19,824 bases of DNA, from positions 1 to 19,824 of the forward strand of contig JAGTVF010000144.1 of the NCBI GenBank assembly GCA_018224315.1, given 5' to 3'. The position numbers were made by a program, and so were the translations under genes. The notes below the pieces were generated by a model that was not told the origin of the DNA, searched no databases, and saw only the letters and a list, made by a program, of their open reading frames with translations. Below, piece by piece: positions 1 to 7,040 of the stretch; position 1 is the first letter of the stretch, and every line of letters begins with the position of its first letter. The stretch comes from Desulfobacterales bacterium. GTDB taxonomy: Bacteria; Desulfobacterota; Desulfobacteria; Desulfobacterales; Desulfosalsimonadaceae.

Positions 1-23
1 AAATACGATCTGCGCCGTTCCTC

Positions 24-44
24 CAGGGGACGATCAATCCCCTG
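24..44 (-). other. Short GC-rich hairpin beside a Shine-Dalgarno-like motif
   Basis: A 7-bp perfect stem (CAGGGGA at 24-30 pairs with TCCCCTG at 38-44) has a 7-nt loop. It lies directly after the 32-aa ORF on the minus strand. No T run follows. Instead a GGAGG-like motif overlaps its 3' side at about 20-24. It could be an intergenic RNA hairpin that modulates initiation of a gene starting off the left edge, or it could be incidental. Confidence 0.3.
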
Positions 45-49
45 AAGGG

Positions 50-148
50 TTATAAAGGCATCTTGAGTCGCTCCAGTTTCACGTATAGGCTGAAAAATCC
101 ATTTTCAAGGGCACACCAAGCCACTGAAGGCAAGAGAATAGGTATCAT
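50..148 (-). CDS. Small ORF (32 aa) downstream of the GEMM-like riboswitch
   Basis: This is the first well-placed open frame after the riboswitch terminator on the minus strand. ATG at 148-146 is preceded by GGAGGAGG about 6-7 nt upstream, and TAA lies at 52-50. The peptide begins MIPILLPSVAWCALENG and ends KLERLKMPL. Its N-terminal half is fairly hydrophobic and its C-terminal half basic, and I recognise no family. A second overlapping start (ATG near 157, preceded by GGAG) opens a 20-codon frame in another phase, so the true frame is uncertain. A 7-bp hairpin (24-30 with 38-44) and a GGAGG motif lie just after the stop, so another gene may begin beyond the left edge. This could be a genuine small protein, a leader peptide, or a chance ORF in a long leader. 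Confidence 0.35.
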   Translation of the reverse strand: MIPILLPSVAWCALENGFFSLYVKLERLKMPL

Positions 149-262
149 GGCGGCCTCCTCCGATCATTTTCGTCTCCGGAAAGCCAAACTCCTATCTGTT
201 CTTTGAAAGGAATCGGCATGGCATCTTCCTGTTGAGGCTAAAAGCCTTTTAAATAAAGCCAC

Positions 263-301
263 AAAAAAAAGCCGGACCGCTATGAAAGTGGCGGTCCGGC
301 T
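263..301 (-). terminator. Intrinsic terminator forming the expression platform of the riboswitch
   Basis: On the minus strand AGCCGGACCGC (301-291) pairs perfectly with GCGGTCCGGCT (280-270) across a 10-nt loop, and eight T residues follow (270-263). This is a textbook Rho-independent terminator. Its 5' arm coincides with the 3' strand of the aptamer (AGCCGGACCGCC), so folded aptamer and terminator exclude each other. In known GEMM-I switches this layout means ligand binding blocks the terminator (ON switch). That polarity is inference here. Confidence 0.88.
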
Positions 302-383
302 ATCGTAACCGAATTGAAGGTGAGCACAGGAGTCGATCAGACCCGTGACTTTCCGTCCCAGTCTTACGACTGGTTTGGCTTTA
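290..383 (-). ncRNA. GEMM-I-like (cyclic-di-GMP-I class) riboswitch aptamer, variant
   Basis: The minus strand carries the GEMM-I signature in order. AAACC (376-372) is followed by P2, with CCAGTC (373-368) pairing GACTGG (363-358) around a GTAA GNRA tetraloop. Next come GGGACGGAAAG, CACGGGTCT, and a variable P3 closed by ATCG/CGAT, then GATAGCCGG (304-296). Length (about 94 nt) and order match the class, and a terminator overlaps the 3' end. Departures: where Vc2 has GGCAAACC this RNA has GCCAAACC, so the residue aligned with ligand-contacting G20 is C (plus position 378) and P1 is weak. Positions matching A47 and C92 look conserved. The alignment was made by eye from memory of the consensus. 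GEMM-I identity is likely; ligand specificity is open. Confidence 0.78.
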
Positions 384-391
384 TCATAATC

Positions 392-422
392 CTTATATGT
401 GCCTTAAAATTACGGGTGTCAA
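392..422 (-). promoter_or_regulatory. Sigma70-type promoter of the riboswitch transcript
   Basis: A perfect -35 TTGACA (422-417) is separated by 19 nt from TATAAG (397-392); an 18-nt spacing to ATATAA is also possible. The predicted start near 385 falls at the first bases of the aptamer, as expected for a riboswitch placed at the 5' end of its mRNA. Confidence 0.65.
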
Positions 423-582
423 ATATTTTGGGCAAATTTTTAAAAAATTTTTTCCGATGTTGTAAAATGCACACTCCGGCTATCATGGCTCTACCCTGCA
501 TATGTCTTATCTCCTGCACATTGCCGGGAAAAGTGTTGCCATGCGAGCAGAGATTAAAGCCCAGTAGTTCAAAGCGTTCATT

Positions 583-780
583 TCAGGTATTGAGGTATTT
601 TAAAAAATCTGTCTCAATCCGGTCTGGTGACTCTATCCAGCGGACCTCGGCATCATATTCTGCAGTATTGGGGGAAGGTAAAAAAATAATCTGTTGCCCG
701 TGTTCTTTATGGTCTATATAGAAGATTCCGTTGCTGGATCGAGCCACTGAGAATCTTTCAAATTCATGAATTACCTGCAT
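583..780 (-). CDS. Hypothetical 65-aa protein with strong ribosome-binding site
   Basis: ATG at 780 is preceded by AAGGAGATGGTAAC, a near-consensus Shine-Dalgarno at good spacing, which is the main evidence that this is translated. The product is soluble and mixed in charge (starts MQVIHEFERFSVARSSNG, ends TDFLKYLNT), with no signal peptide or membrane segment and no family I recognise. Stretches such as GIFYIDHKEHGQQIIFLPSP look like short beta strands. It lies 51 nt downstream of the broken ihfA-like gene on the same strand and may share its transcript. The riboswitch promoter lies about 160 nt further downstream, so this gene is probably not under riboswitch control. Confidence 0.6.
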   Translation of the reverse strand: MQVIHEFERFSVARSSNGIFYIDHKEHGQQIIFLPSPNTAEYDAEVRWIESPDRIETDFLKYLNT

Positions 781-831
781 GTTACCATCTCCTTTTTTAT
801 TTCCTGATGTCCAGAGAAAGAAGGGGATCGA

Positions 832-1086
832 TCAAAGGGAACGCCGAAAAGTAACCACCTTGCGCGCATCCAGCACCATAGCCTCTCCCCTGGCCGGATT
901 TCTTCCTCTCCTGGGAGCCTTATCTTTCATCTAAAATTTTCCGAAGCCGGAGACAAGGACATCTTCACCGCATTCAAGGCTGTTCTTTATAATTTCCAGA
1001 AGGGTCTTGAAAAGTTCAGCGGATTCTTTCTTGGAAAATCCAAAATCGTTGATTCGCGCGATAATTTTATTTTTTGTCAGGGACAT
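832..1086 (-). pseudogene. ihfA: Integration host factor alpha-like gene interrupted by in-frame TAG
   Basis: ATG at 1086 has a GGAG site about 5 nt upstream. It opens a 51-aa frame (MSLTKNKIIARINDFG ... VLVSGFGKF) that is clearly an HU/IHF N-terminal half. TAG at 933-931 interrupts it. The same frame then resumes with KDKAPRRGRNPARGE and VLDARKVVTFRRSL to TGA at 834-832, which is the DNA-contacting beta-arm region with the conserved RNP. With TAG read as sense the protein would be 84 aa, about 10 residues shorter than typical IhfA at the C terminus. An amber stop at the flank/arm junction plus a lost C-terminal helix suggest decay. An ATG directly follows the TAG (TAGATG), so reinitiation giving two fragments is possible but unproven. 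A base-call error is the simplest alternative. Confidence 0.75.
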
Positions 1087-1343
1087 AGAGTCTCCTGACT
1101 TGAAGAGTGAACATATATTCCGGAACTTGTCAATTAAAACTATATTTTATAGGGATTTATGAGGCATAGAAAAATTCAGGCCGGCTTTTCATCCGATTTG
1201 AAAGGCTGGTAACTGCTTTGGTGGCATCCGGAATTATTTTTTAGTATTAAATTCAATGTATTATTTTCTAATCTGTCTTGCCCCCGGTTTCTACCGGCAG
1301 CACGCCAGGGTCTTTCCCGTGGCCCGGCTCTGAAACGCCCGGA
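1087..1343. other. Intergenic stretch with an imperfect hairpin
   Basis: No supported gene lies here. The part next to ihfA is AT-rich and contains a TTGACA (about 1127-1132 read on the minus strand) but no well-spaced -10. At 1181-1191/1199-1209 an 11-bp stem with a 7-nt loop forms on the plus-strand RNA with two G-U pairs; on the minus strand it has two mismatches and a short T run follows. It might be a weak minus-strand terminator for the transporter pseudogene. Confidence 0.4.
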
Positions 1344-2337
1344 TTATGGTGCGGCCACGGTGTTTTCGGCTATGAAATCTTTTCCGTATTTCTGGGCAAA
1401 AAAAGTAATCCCGGGCACCTGTATCAGGTAGGCAACAATGAGTACAAACATAACAGCTGCTGCCTGTTCAACAGGAAAAGATGAAAGGGCAATGGCAATG
1501 GCAATATTGATATGCCGTGCAACAGAGGTATAAACCAGGACGAGTCCTTTTTCGCTGCCAACGGCATTTGTTTTGACAAGCTGTTTCATCCAGAAAACCG
1601 ATACCCCATACATCAGGGCATAGTAGAGCAGCACCGGAATCACGGCTGCAATCAGGGCTCCGGGGTTTTCAAGAAGCATGGTGTTTCTTTGCTGAGACAT
1701 CACAAGGAAAGTAAGCACCAGAATGCCCGCGGCGGTCAAAGTGGAAGTGCCCGGTTTGACGCTGGAAGCAAAAAAGGCCTCCCCTTTTAACCTGATGATC
1801 ACTTTTCTTGCAATTGCCCCAATGACCAGCGGTACGAAAAAAACCACAACAATATTTTTGACAATCATCACGGTATTGATTTCAACAAACTGATCCGCAA
1901 GAAAGGGAAAGATAAAGGGCAGTCCTATAAAAGCGGCAAAAAGAATGTTCAGGGGCGTCAGGTAAACAGCGGTTGCAACACTGGCATTTGAAAATGAGGT
2001 CCAGGCAACGCTCATGGCGCTTGTGGGAATAACCGAAATCAATATAAGACCTGTAAAAAAAAGCGGCTGATCTTTTAAAAACAAATATCCGGCCATAAAA
2101 GGCCGGAGAGACCAGAAAATTTAAGAAAATACTGCAGAAAACAGGCCTGGGCTCTTTGAAGTGCGCAAAGATTTCACCAAAATCCGTATTGATCATCGCC
2201 GGAAAAATCACAAGCGCCACAACGATAAATATCAGAAGTGATTTCGAAGTGTTTAGCCCGCCGTGAAAATATACCACAGAAAGACCGCCCAAAAGGGCGA
2301 TCAGAATAAAATAATGAAGATATTTTTTAAGAAACAT
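1344..2337 (-). pseudogene. BASS/ACR3-like transporter (bile acid:Na+ symporter or arsenite permease superfamily), frameshifted
   Basis: Two overlapping minus-strand frames encode one membrane protein. The first (ATG 2337) gives residues 1-80, MFLKKYLHYFILIALL to NFLVSPAF. The second resumes as MAGYLFLKDQPLFFTG and runs to TAA at 1346-1344. Removing one T from the TTTT run near 2097-2100 fuses them into SPAFMAGYLFLKDQP and restores about 330 aa, the usual length of this family. The sequence has about ten hydrophobic segments. The motif region IPTSAMSVAWTSF and the late segment TSVARHINIAIAIALS are typical of bacterial BASS/ACR3 carriers often labelled arsenic-resistance proteins. The substrate cannot be read from sequence. 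The start has only a close-spaced GGAG. As written the gene is inactive unless slippage in the T run occurs or the base is an assembly error. Confidence 0.75.
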
Positions 2338-2740
2338 TGCTCCGGCCTGTCTATGAGGTTTTATGGCAGCACAAAGTTAACAGATTCGGCAATTGTTGTT
2401 ACTGGAACCGTTTTTATAAATCATTTTCAATAATTGTGCCATGATTGCAAAGAAATCCAAAATCGCTTTAAAGAAGCCGTAAATAGCGTCATTTATGGAT
2501 TTCCGACTGGCGTTGACTTCCAGGGGGCCGGTTTTTGGCCGGCCAACGTAACGGATTGCAGCGTAAACGTTTAAATGGTAACGTTATTTCTGTTGCCGGC
2601 AATCTCCAGGCATGCCGGATTGGCCCGTCAGAACAGCAGAAAAACAAACCAACCGGCACTGCCGCCATCCGGCTTGGATTTTGCTTCTTGCAGGTAAACA
2701 AGACAAATGGACATGTTTAACCCGGAAAGGAGTCTGATAT
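2338..2740. other. Gene-free 403-bp stretch
   Basis: I see no convincing gene. Short frames on both strands lack ribosome-binding sites and family resemblance. Visible elements are a TTGTTG-16 nt-TATAAA promoter-like pair (2393-2420, plus), a GC-rich hairpin (GGCCGG 2526-2531 with CCGGCC 2539-2544) and a 10-bp palindrome TTGCCGGCAA near 2593. These may belong to the leader of the downstream EFR1 gene or to the divergent transporter gene. Confidence 0.5.
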
Positions 2741-3667
2741 ATGAAAACACTGATTATTTGCTTTTCCCAGACCGGCAATACGCACAAAATCGCAGAATGC
2801 ATTTACCAGGGCATCACAGGGGCAAAAAGCCAGTGCGAGATGAAGACACTAAAGGAGACAGACCCTGAATCCCTGTGGGAATATGATCTCATTGGACTCG
2901 GAGCCCCGGTGTTCTGGTATAAGGAGCCGCTGAATGTGCAGGATTTTATTGAAACATTGCCGGAACAAAACAGCCGGCATTGGTTTGTGTTCTGCACCCA
3001 TGCCAATGTAATCGGCAATTTTTTCCCTTCCATAACAGAGAAGCTGAGCAAAAGGGGCGCCAAGGTCATCGGGTTTCACCACAGTTATGCGGATCTAACG
3101 GTTCCGTTTTATCCCTACCCGAGCTACACCACCGGTCACCCGGATGAAATCGATTTTCAGGAGGCCAAAGCCTTTGGCCGCAATATTGTGGAGCGCAGCG
3201 TTCAGATTCAAAAAACCGGGGATGATGGACTGATTCCCGAGCCCGGCCCGGTGTCTTCGGAGGAATGGATCGAGGAGAGCAAAACCATGACAAAGGAGAA
3301 AATCAGCCAGATCATACCCGAATTTACGATTAACACGGAAACCTGTATCCGGTGCCGCCTGTGCGAGGAAAACTGCCCGGTCGGCGGCATTGACATTGAC
3401 GCGGAGCCGCCGCGCATTCAGGACCCCTGTATTTATTGCTGGCGCTGCGTGAGCATTTGTCCCACACTTTCGGTGGAAGCCGACTGGGCGCCGCTTGCGG
3501 CAATGGCGCCGGCCAATTACGCCCGGTACAGAAAAGAGCTGGACAAGGCCGCAGCCCGGGGGGAGTTTCGATGGTTACTAGATCCCGATACCATTGATCT
3601 CAATGATCCGCTTTATAAGCAATGGCAGCGGCAATTGAAAAACAAAGAAAACAAAAAAAAGAAATAA
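2741..3667 (+). CDS. EFR1-family protein: flavodoxin-like domain fused to 2x[4Fe-4S] ferredoxin
   Basis: A 308-aa cytoplasmic electron-transfer protein. The N terminus (MKTLIICFSQTGNTHKIA) is a flavodoxin FMN-phosphate loop, and the flavodoxin-like fold extends to about residue 160. Around residues 195-245 two ferredoxin motifs follow, CIRCRLCEENCP and CIYCWRCVSICP, each CX2CX2CX3CP, enough for two [4Fe-4S] clusters. The ATG has AAGGAG 8 nt upstream. The C terminus is very Lys/Asn-rich (KNKENKKKK). The domain order matches the EFR1 family, common in anaerobes and presumed to shuttle low-potential electrons; partners are unknown. It stands alone: the gene on its left diverges and the transglycosylase on its right converges, with 18 nt between stops and no obvious terminator. 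Confidence 0.88.
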   Translation: MKTLIICFSQTGNTHKIAECIYQGITGAKSQCEMKTLKETDPESLWEYDLIGLGAPVFWYKEPLNVQDFIETLPEQNSRHWFVFCTHANVIGNFFPSITEKLSKRGAKVIGFHHSYADLTVPFYPYPSYTTGHPDEIDFQEAKAFGRNIVERSVQIQKTGDDGLIPEPGPVSSEEWIEESKTMTKEKISQIIPEFTINTETCIRCRLCEENCPVGGIDIDAEPPRIQDPCIYCWRCVSICPTLSVEADWAPLAAMAPANYARYRKELDKAAARGEFRWLLDPDTIDLNDPLYKQWQRQLKNKENKKKK

Positions 3668-3685
3668 CACAAATCCACAGCGCTG

Positions 3686-4954
3686 CTATTGTGCGCGCAG
3701 CCGCTCAAGGAGTTTGGCAGAGGGATAACCGTCTGCGGCCAGATCATGGTTCTGCTGGAAGGCACGGATGGCAGCCCGGGTGCGCGGGCCGGCCACGCCG
3801 TCTGCCGGGCCGGCGTCAAAGCCCAGGCGGTTTAAGTTCTGCTGGATTTCTTTGATCTGATTTCGTGAAAGGGTTTCATCGGCTGCATCCGGACCGAAAA
3901 AAACAGGCGGCAGTCCAACAATGCGGTCTGCAAGATGGCCCACGGATATGGCATAGTTCACAGAACGGTTCCAGCGCATGATGGCCCGGAAATTGTCAAA
4001 CACAAGAAATGCCGGGCCGCTTTCCCCCTGGGGCAAAACAACCGATCCCTGCGTTTCCGTTTCGGTAAGCGCCGTGCCGTCTGCGGCCTGCACACCCAGG
4101 TCCTTCCATTCTTCCACGCTTTTTTTCGTATCCAGGGAGGCAAGGGACAGGTCAAAGTCCTTTGGAAGCCGCACCTGACGCCCCCAGTTTTGGTCCGGCT
4201 GCCAGCCGATGCGGGAAAGAAAGTTGGCGGCAGAAGCAAAGGCGTCGGGCAGGCTGCCCCATATATCCTTGCGTCCGTTTCCCGTATAGTCTGTGGCGTA
4301 ATGGTTAAATGTGGATGGCATAAACTGCATGTGCCCCATGGCCCCGGCCCAGGAGCCGGTCATATCCTGCGGGTGCACATGGCCCTGGTCAATTATTTTC
4401 AGCGCGTGGATGAGCTCGGCCCGGAAAAAATCAGCCCGCCGCCGGTCATAAGCCAGCGTGGCAAGCGCCTCAACCGCCTGAAATCCGCCCATGTGGGCGC
4501 CGAAATGGGTCTCCAGTCCCCAGAAGGCAATTAGATAGCGCGGGGCAACCCCGTATTCATCGTAAATATTTTCAAGAAGGTTCCGGTGTTTTTCCAGCAG
4601 GGCCCGGCCCCGGTAGATCCGCTCCCGGGTGACCCGCCGGCTCAGGTAGCTGCGGAAACTCCGGGTGAATTCGGGCTGGCGGCGGTCTAACTCCACCACC
4701 CGGCGGATCGGGGCAATATCGCCCAGGGCTGCATCCAGGGTTTTTTCGGATATGCCCGCTTTTTTCGCCTCAATTCGCAGTCCGTCGAGCCATTTGTAAA
4801 AATCCCGGTCGGATACAGCGTCATCGGCTTTGCCAGGCTGCCCGGCCCAGGCGGTCTGCAGACCCGCAGCCGCAACCAGGGCAACGAGCACAGCTGCTGC
4901 AATACCAGATAAAAACCTGCCGGCTGCACGCCTTTTGGCGCATTGAAATATCAT
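3686..4954 (-). CDS. Lytic murein transglycosylase, MltB family, with C-terminal peptidoglycan-binding domain
   Basis: A 422-aa exported protein. The N terminus is basic then hydrophobic (residues about 12-37) and ends in AWA, a typical signal-peptidase I site; no lipobox Cys is evident. The SLT_2/MltB catalytic domain covers about residues 48-345, with catalytic Glu148 in FWGLETHFG and the family stretch GSWAGAMGHMQFMPS. A PG_binding_1 domain follows (about 360-420: IKEIQQNLNRLGF to YPSAKLLERL). These enzymes cleave the MurNAc-GlcNAc bond to leave 1,6-anhydro ends during wall remodelling. The start has AAGGAAG 8 nt upstream. The gene begins 22 nt after the msrAB stop, so both are probably co-transcribed as an envelope pair. 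Length and domain order suit the MltB type with a PG-binding module. Confidence 0.93.
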   Translation of the reverse strand: MIFQCAKRRAAGRFLSGIAAAVLVALVAAAGLQTAWAGQPGKADDAVSDRDFYKWLDGLRIEAKKAGISEKTLDAALGDIAPIRRVVELDRRQPEFTRSFRSYLSRRVTRERIYRGRALLEKHRNLLENIYDEYGVAPRYLIAFWGLETHFGAHMGGFQAVEALATLAYDRRRADFFRAELIHALKIIDQGHVHPQDMTGSWAGAMGHMQFMPSTFNHYATDYTGNGRKDIWGSLPDAFASAANFLSRIGWQPDQNWGRQVRLPKDFDLSLASLDTKKSVEEWKDLGVQAADGTALTETETQGSVVLPQGESGPAFLVFDNFRAIMRWNRSVNYAISVGHLADRIVGLPPVFFGPDAADETLSRNQIKEIQQNLNRLGFDAGPADGVAGPRTRAAIRAFQQNHDLAADGYPSAKLLERLRAQ

Positions 4955-4976
4955 GGATGCGGCTTCCTTGAGAGCT

Positions 4977-6152
4977 TCATGGAGTTGCGCCTGTGGCGCT
5001 GTATTTTTTGCCCCGGTTTTCAGAGGTTAACAGTTTTCTGTATGCTCCATAGCCTTCGGCCTCCAGCGAATCGGCCGGGATAAAGCGCAATGCCGCGGAG
5101 TTGATGCAATAGCGTTTGCCTGTGGGCGGCGGACCGTCGTCAAACACGTGGCCCAGATGGGAGCCGGCAATGCGGCTGCGCACCTCCGTGCGGGTCATAA
5201 ACAGGCTCACATCAGCTTTTTCCACCACTGCATCCGGGGCAACGGGCCGGGTGAAACTGGGCCAGCCGGTACCGGACTTGAACTTGTCTGTGGAGGCAAA
5301 AAGCGGCTCACCCGACACAATATCCACGTATAGCCCGGGCTCGGTGTTGTCCCAGTAAGCGTTGTCAAACGGCCGCTCCGTCCCATTTTCCTGTGTAACG
5401 TGATATTGCAGCCTTGACAACCGTTTTCGGATCTCCTCGTCAGGGGGGCGGTTCCAGGACGTCCCGGGCGGGGTGTCACCGGGCCCATAAGCTTTTGATT
5501 TGTGATTTTTCTGCCAGTGTTTTTTGATAAAGCGGTCCCGGCCGGATCCGTAACGATACATCTTGTAGCGCAGGGGATTTTTTTCGTGATAATCCTGGTG
5601 ATAGGCCTCTGCCAGGTAAAATGTGGTATACGGCTGGATCTCTGTGGCAACCGGGGCGGCAAACCGGCCCGATTCGTCAAGTGCGGCTTTTTCCGCTTCT
5701 GCCCGGTCTTTTTGGTCTTTGGAATGAAAAAAAATCACGGACCGGTACTGGGGTCCACGATCAGCAAACGAGCCGTCGGCATCGGTGGGATCGATTTGAC
5801 GCCAGAAAACGTCAAGCAGTTGGTCATAGGTGATGAGCGCCGGGTCATAGGTGATCTGCACGGCTTCCACGTGTCCGGTTGCACCCGAGCTGACCTCCTC
5901 GTATGTGGGGTTCTCCATATTGCCGCCGGCATATCCGGAAACCACGGAACTCACCCCTTCAAGATTTTCAAAGGGCGGGACCATGCACCAGAAGCAGCCA
6001 CCGGCAAATGTTGCAATGCGCGTTTCTGCGGATTGATCCGTTGTGTTCATTGCGTGGGACTCCTTTTGTTGCGATGTGTCAAAACCCGTGAAAAAAACCG
6101 CTGCTGCCGCAATTACCAGCAGACAGGTCAGTATTTGCACTTTTATTTTCAT
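4977..6152 (-). CDS. msrAB: Exported bifunctional methionine sulfoxide reductase MsrA-MsrB
   Basis: A 391-aa fusion that repairs both methionine-S- and R-sulfoxides. Residues 1-25 ([21 protein letters not shown]) form a signal peptide or membrane anchor, placing it outside the cytoplasm. MsrA spans about 44-210, with catalytic Cys53 in GCFWCM and the [13 protein letters not shown] substrate-binding stretch. MsrB spans about 235-375, with [18 protein letters not shown] and catalytic Cys349 in [11 protein letters not shown]. The CxxC zinc pairs of many MsrB enzymes are absent (VDIVSG and RIAG in their place). The frame is open to 6344, but that extension runs into pyrF. ATG 6152 gives a proper signal peptide, though its ribosome-binding site (AAAGGA) is modest. 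It leads into the transglycosylase gene. Confidence 0.93.
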   Translation of the reverse strand: MKIKVQILTCLLVIAAAAVFFTGFDTSQQKESHAMNTTDQSAETRIATFAGGCFWCMVPPFENLEGVSSVVSGYAGGNMENPTYEEVSSGATGHVEAVQITYDPALITYDQLLDVFWRQIDPTDADGSFADRGPQYRSVIFFHSKDQKDRAEAEKAALDESGRFAAPVATEIQPYTTFYLAEAYHQDYHEKNPLRYKMYRYGSGRDRFIKKHWQKNHKSKAYGPGDTPPGTSWNRPPDEEIRKRLSRLQYHVTQENGTERPFDNAYWDNTEPGLYVDIVSGEPLFASTDKFKSGTGWPSFTRPVAPDAVVEKADVSLFMTRTEVRSRIAGSHLGHVFDDGPPPTGKRYCINSAALRFIPADSLEAEGYGAYRKLLTSENRGKKYSATGATP

Positions 6153-6208
6153 CAACGGCTGTCCTTTGCCTTTTTGTATAAATCCGTCTCTGGACCAATA
6201 AGATAATA

Positions 6209-6223
6209 CGGATGCGGCATCCG
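6209..6223. promoter_or_regulatory. 7+1+7 palindrome in the msrAB/pyrF divergent promoter region
   Basis: CGGATGC-G-GCATCCG is a perfect inverted repeat lying 57 nt upstream of the msrAB start and 66 nt upstream of pyrF. A TATTAT-like -10 for msrAB lies directly next to it (about 6203-6208, minus strand). Size and position suit an operator for a dimeric regulator, but no regulator gene is nearby. No function is established. Confidence 0.35.
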
Positions 6224-6288
6224 GCAATCTATGGTTTGATATTTTTGGTTTGAATTGATATCTGAAAAGGAAAACAAAAGGCAGGACA

Positions 6289-7032
6289 ATGGCAGAAAAC
6301 AAGACCGTAACCGATTGTATCGTGTTTCCCCTGGATCTGCCCACCGTAGCGGAGGCTGCCGGCTATGTCCGGCAGCTTTCGGGCCGGGTGGGGATGTTTA
6401 AGATCGGCCTGGAGCTGTTTATCGCCGGCGGGGGGCAAATCATTGAAATCATCCGTGAATGCGGGGATTCGGCCATCTTTCTGGATCTGAAGCTCCACGA
6501 CATTCCGGCCACCGTGGGCCGTGCCATGGAGCGCATTGCCGCATGGGATGGGGTGGCATTTGCCACGGTGCATTGCGGGGAGTCTCCGGCCATGCTCAAA
6601 GCCGCGGTCAGCGCCAGCAGCGGCCGGGTGGGCGTGCTGGGGGTCACGGTTTTGACAAGTGTTTCCGGAAATGATTTGCAAAATGCCGGCTTTGATCCGG
6701 TCTATGCCGATAATCCCGGGGCTCTGGTCATGAAGCGGGCCCAGATGGCCCGGGATGCCGGCTGCGCCGGAGTTGTCTGTTCGGGGCGGGAGTCTGCGGC
6801 CATCAAGGCCGAATTCGGCAAAAATTTTATCACCATGGTGCCGGGTATCCGGCCGGACTGGTCTGCGGGAAAAGAGGATCAAAAACGGGTGGTCACCCCG
6901 GCTGCGGCCGTGCAAAGCGGGGCGGATTACCTGGTTATCGGACGGCCCATCCGGGACGCAAAAGATCCCGGAAAAGCCGCGGAACAAATCGCCGCTGAAA
7001 TCCGGGCCGCCGCAGGCGGCGGCATCGGGTAA
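6289..7032 (+). CDS. pyrF: Orotidine 5'-phosphate decarboxylase
   Basis: A 247-aa TIM-barrel enzyme converting OMP to UMP, the last step of de novo pyrimidine synthesis. The catalytic tetrad region [11 protein letters not shown] is at residues 66-76 (Asp66, Lys68, Asp71). An early Asp in VFPLDLPT and Lys in MFKIGLELF bind substrate, and the C-terminal phosphate-binding region reads MVPGIRP followed by YLVIGRPI. Length is normal for the bacterial group. The start has AGG about 5-8 nt upstream in an A-rich leader. The gene stands alone, divergent from msrAB and convergent with the lysC cluster. A 12-bp palindrome AAGCCCGGGCTT spans its 3' flank (7031-7042), without a T run. Confidence 0.95.
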   Translation: MAENKTVTDCIVFPLDLPTVAEAAGYVRQLSGRVGMFKIGLELFIAGGGQIIEIIRECGDSAIFLDLKLHDIPATVGRAMERIAAWDGVAFATVHCGESPAMLKAAVSASSGRVGVLGVTVLTSVSGNDLQNAGFDPVYADNPGALVMKRAQMARDAGCAGVVCSGRESAAIKAEFGKNFITMVPGIRPDWSAGKEDQKRVVTPAAAVQSGADYLVIGRPIRDAKDPGKAAEQIAAEIRAAAGGGIG

Positions 7033-7040
7033 GCCCGGGC

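Noticed and set aside
314..721. 135-aa plus-strand open frame
   Set aside because: It runs antisense across the riboswitch, its promoter and the 65-aa gene, has no Shine-Dalgarno and resembles no family.
2489..2720. Short overlapping frames on both strands (61-72 aa)
   Set aside because: They have no RBS and no recognisable sequence, and mostly mirror each other across the gene-free stretch.
3935..4534. 199-aa plus-strand open frame
   Set aside because: It is antisense to the well-supported transglycosylase gene, with no domain resemblance.
5502..6206. 234-aa plus-strand open frame
   Set aside because: It is antisense to msrAB, and no RBS or family is seen.
6153..6344. N-terminal extension of MsrAB
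   Set aside because: It would overlap the divergent pyrF gene and bury the signal peptide; ATG 6152 gives a normal export signal.
6229..6987. 252-aa minus-strand open frame
   Set aside because: It is antisense to pyrF, whose catalytic motifs are complete.
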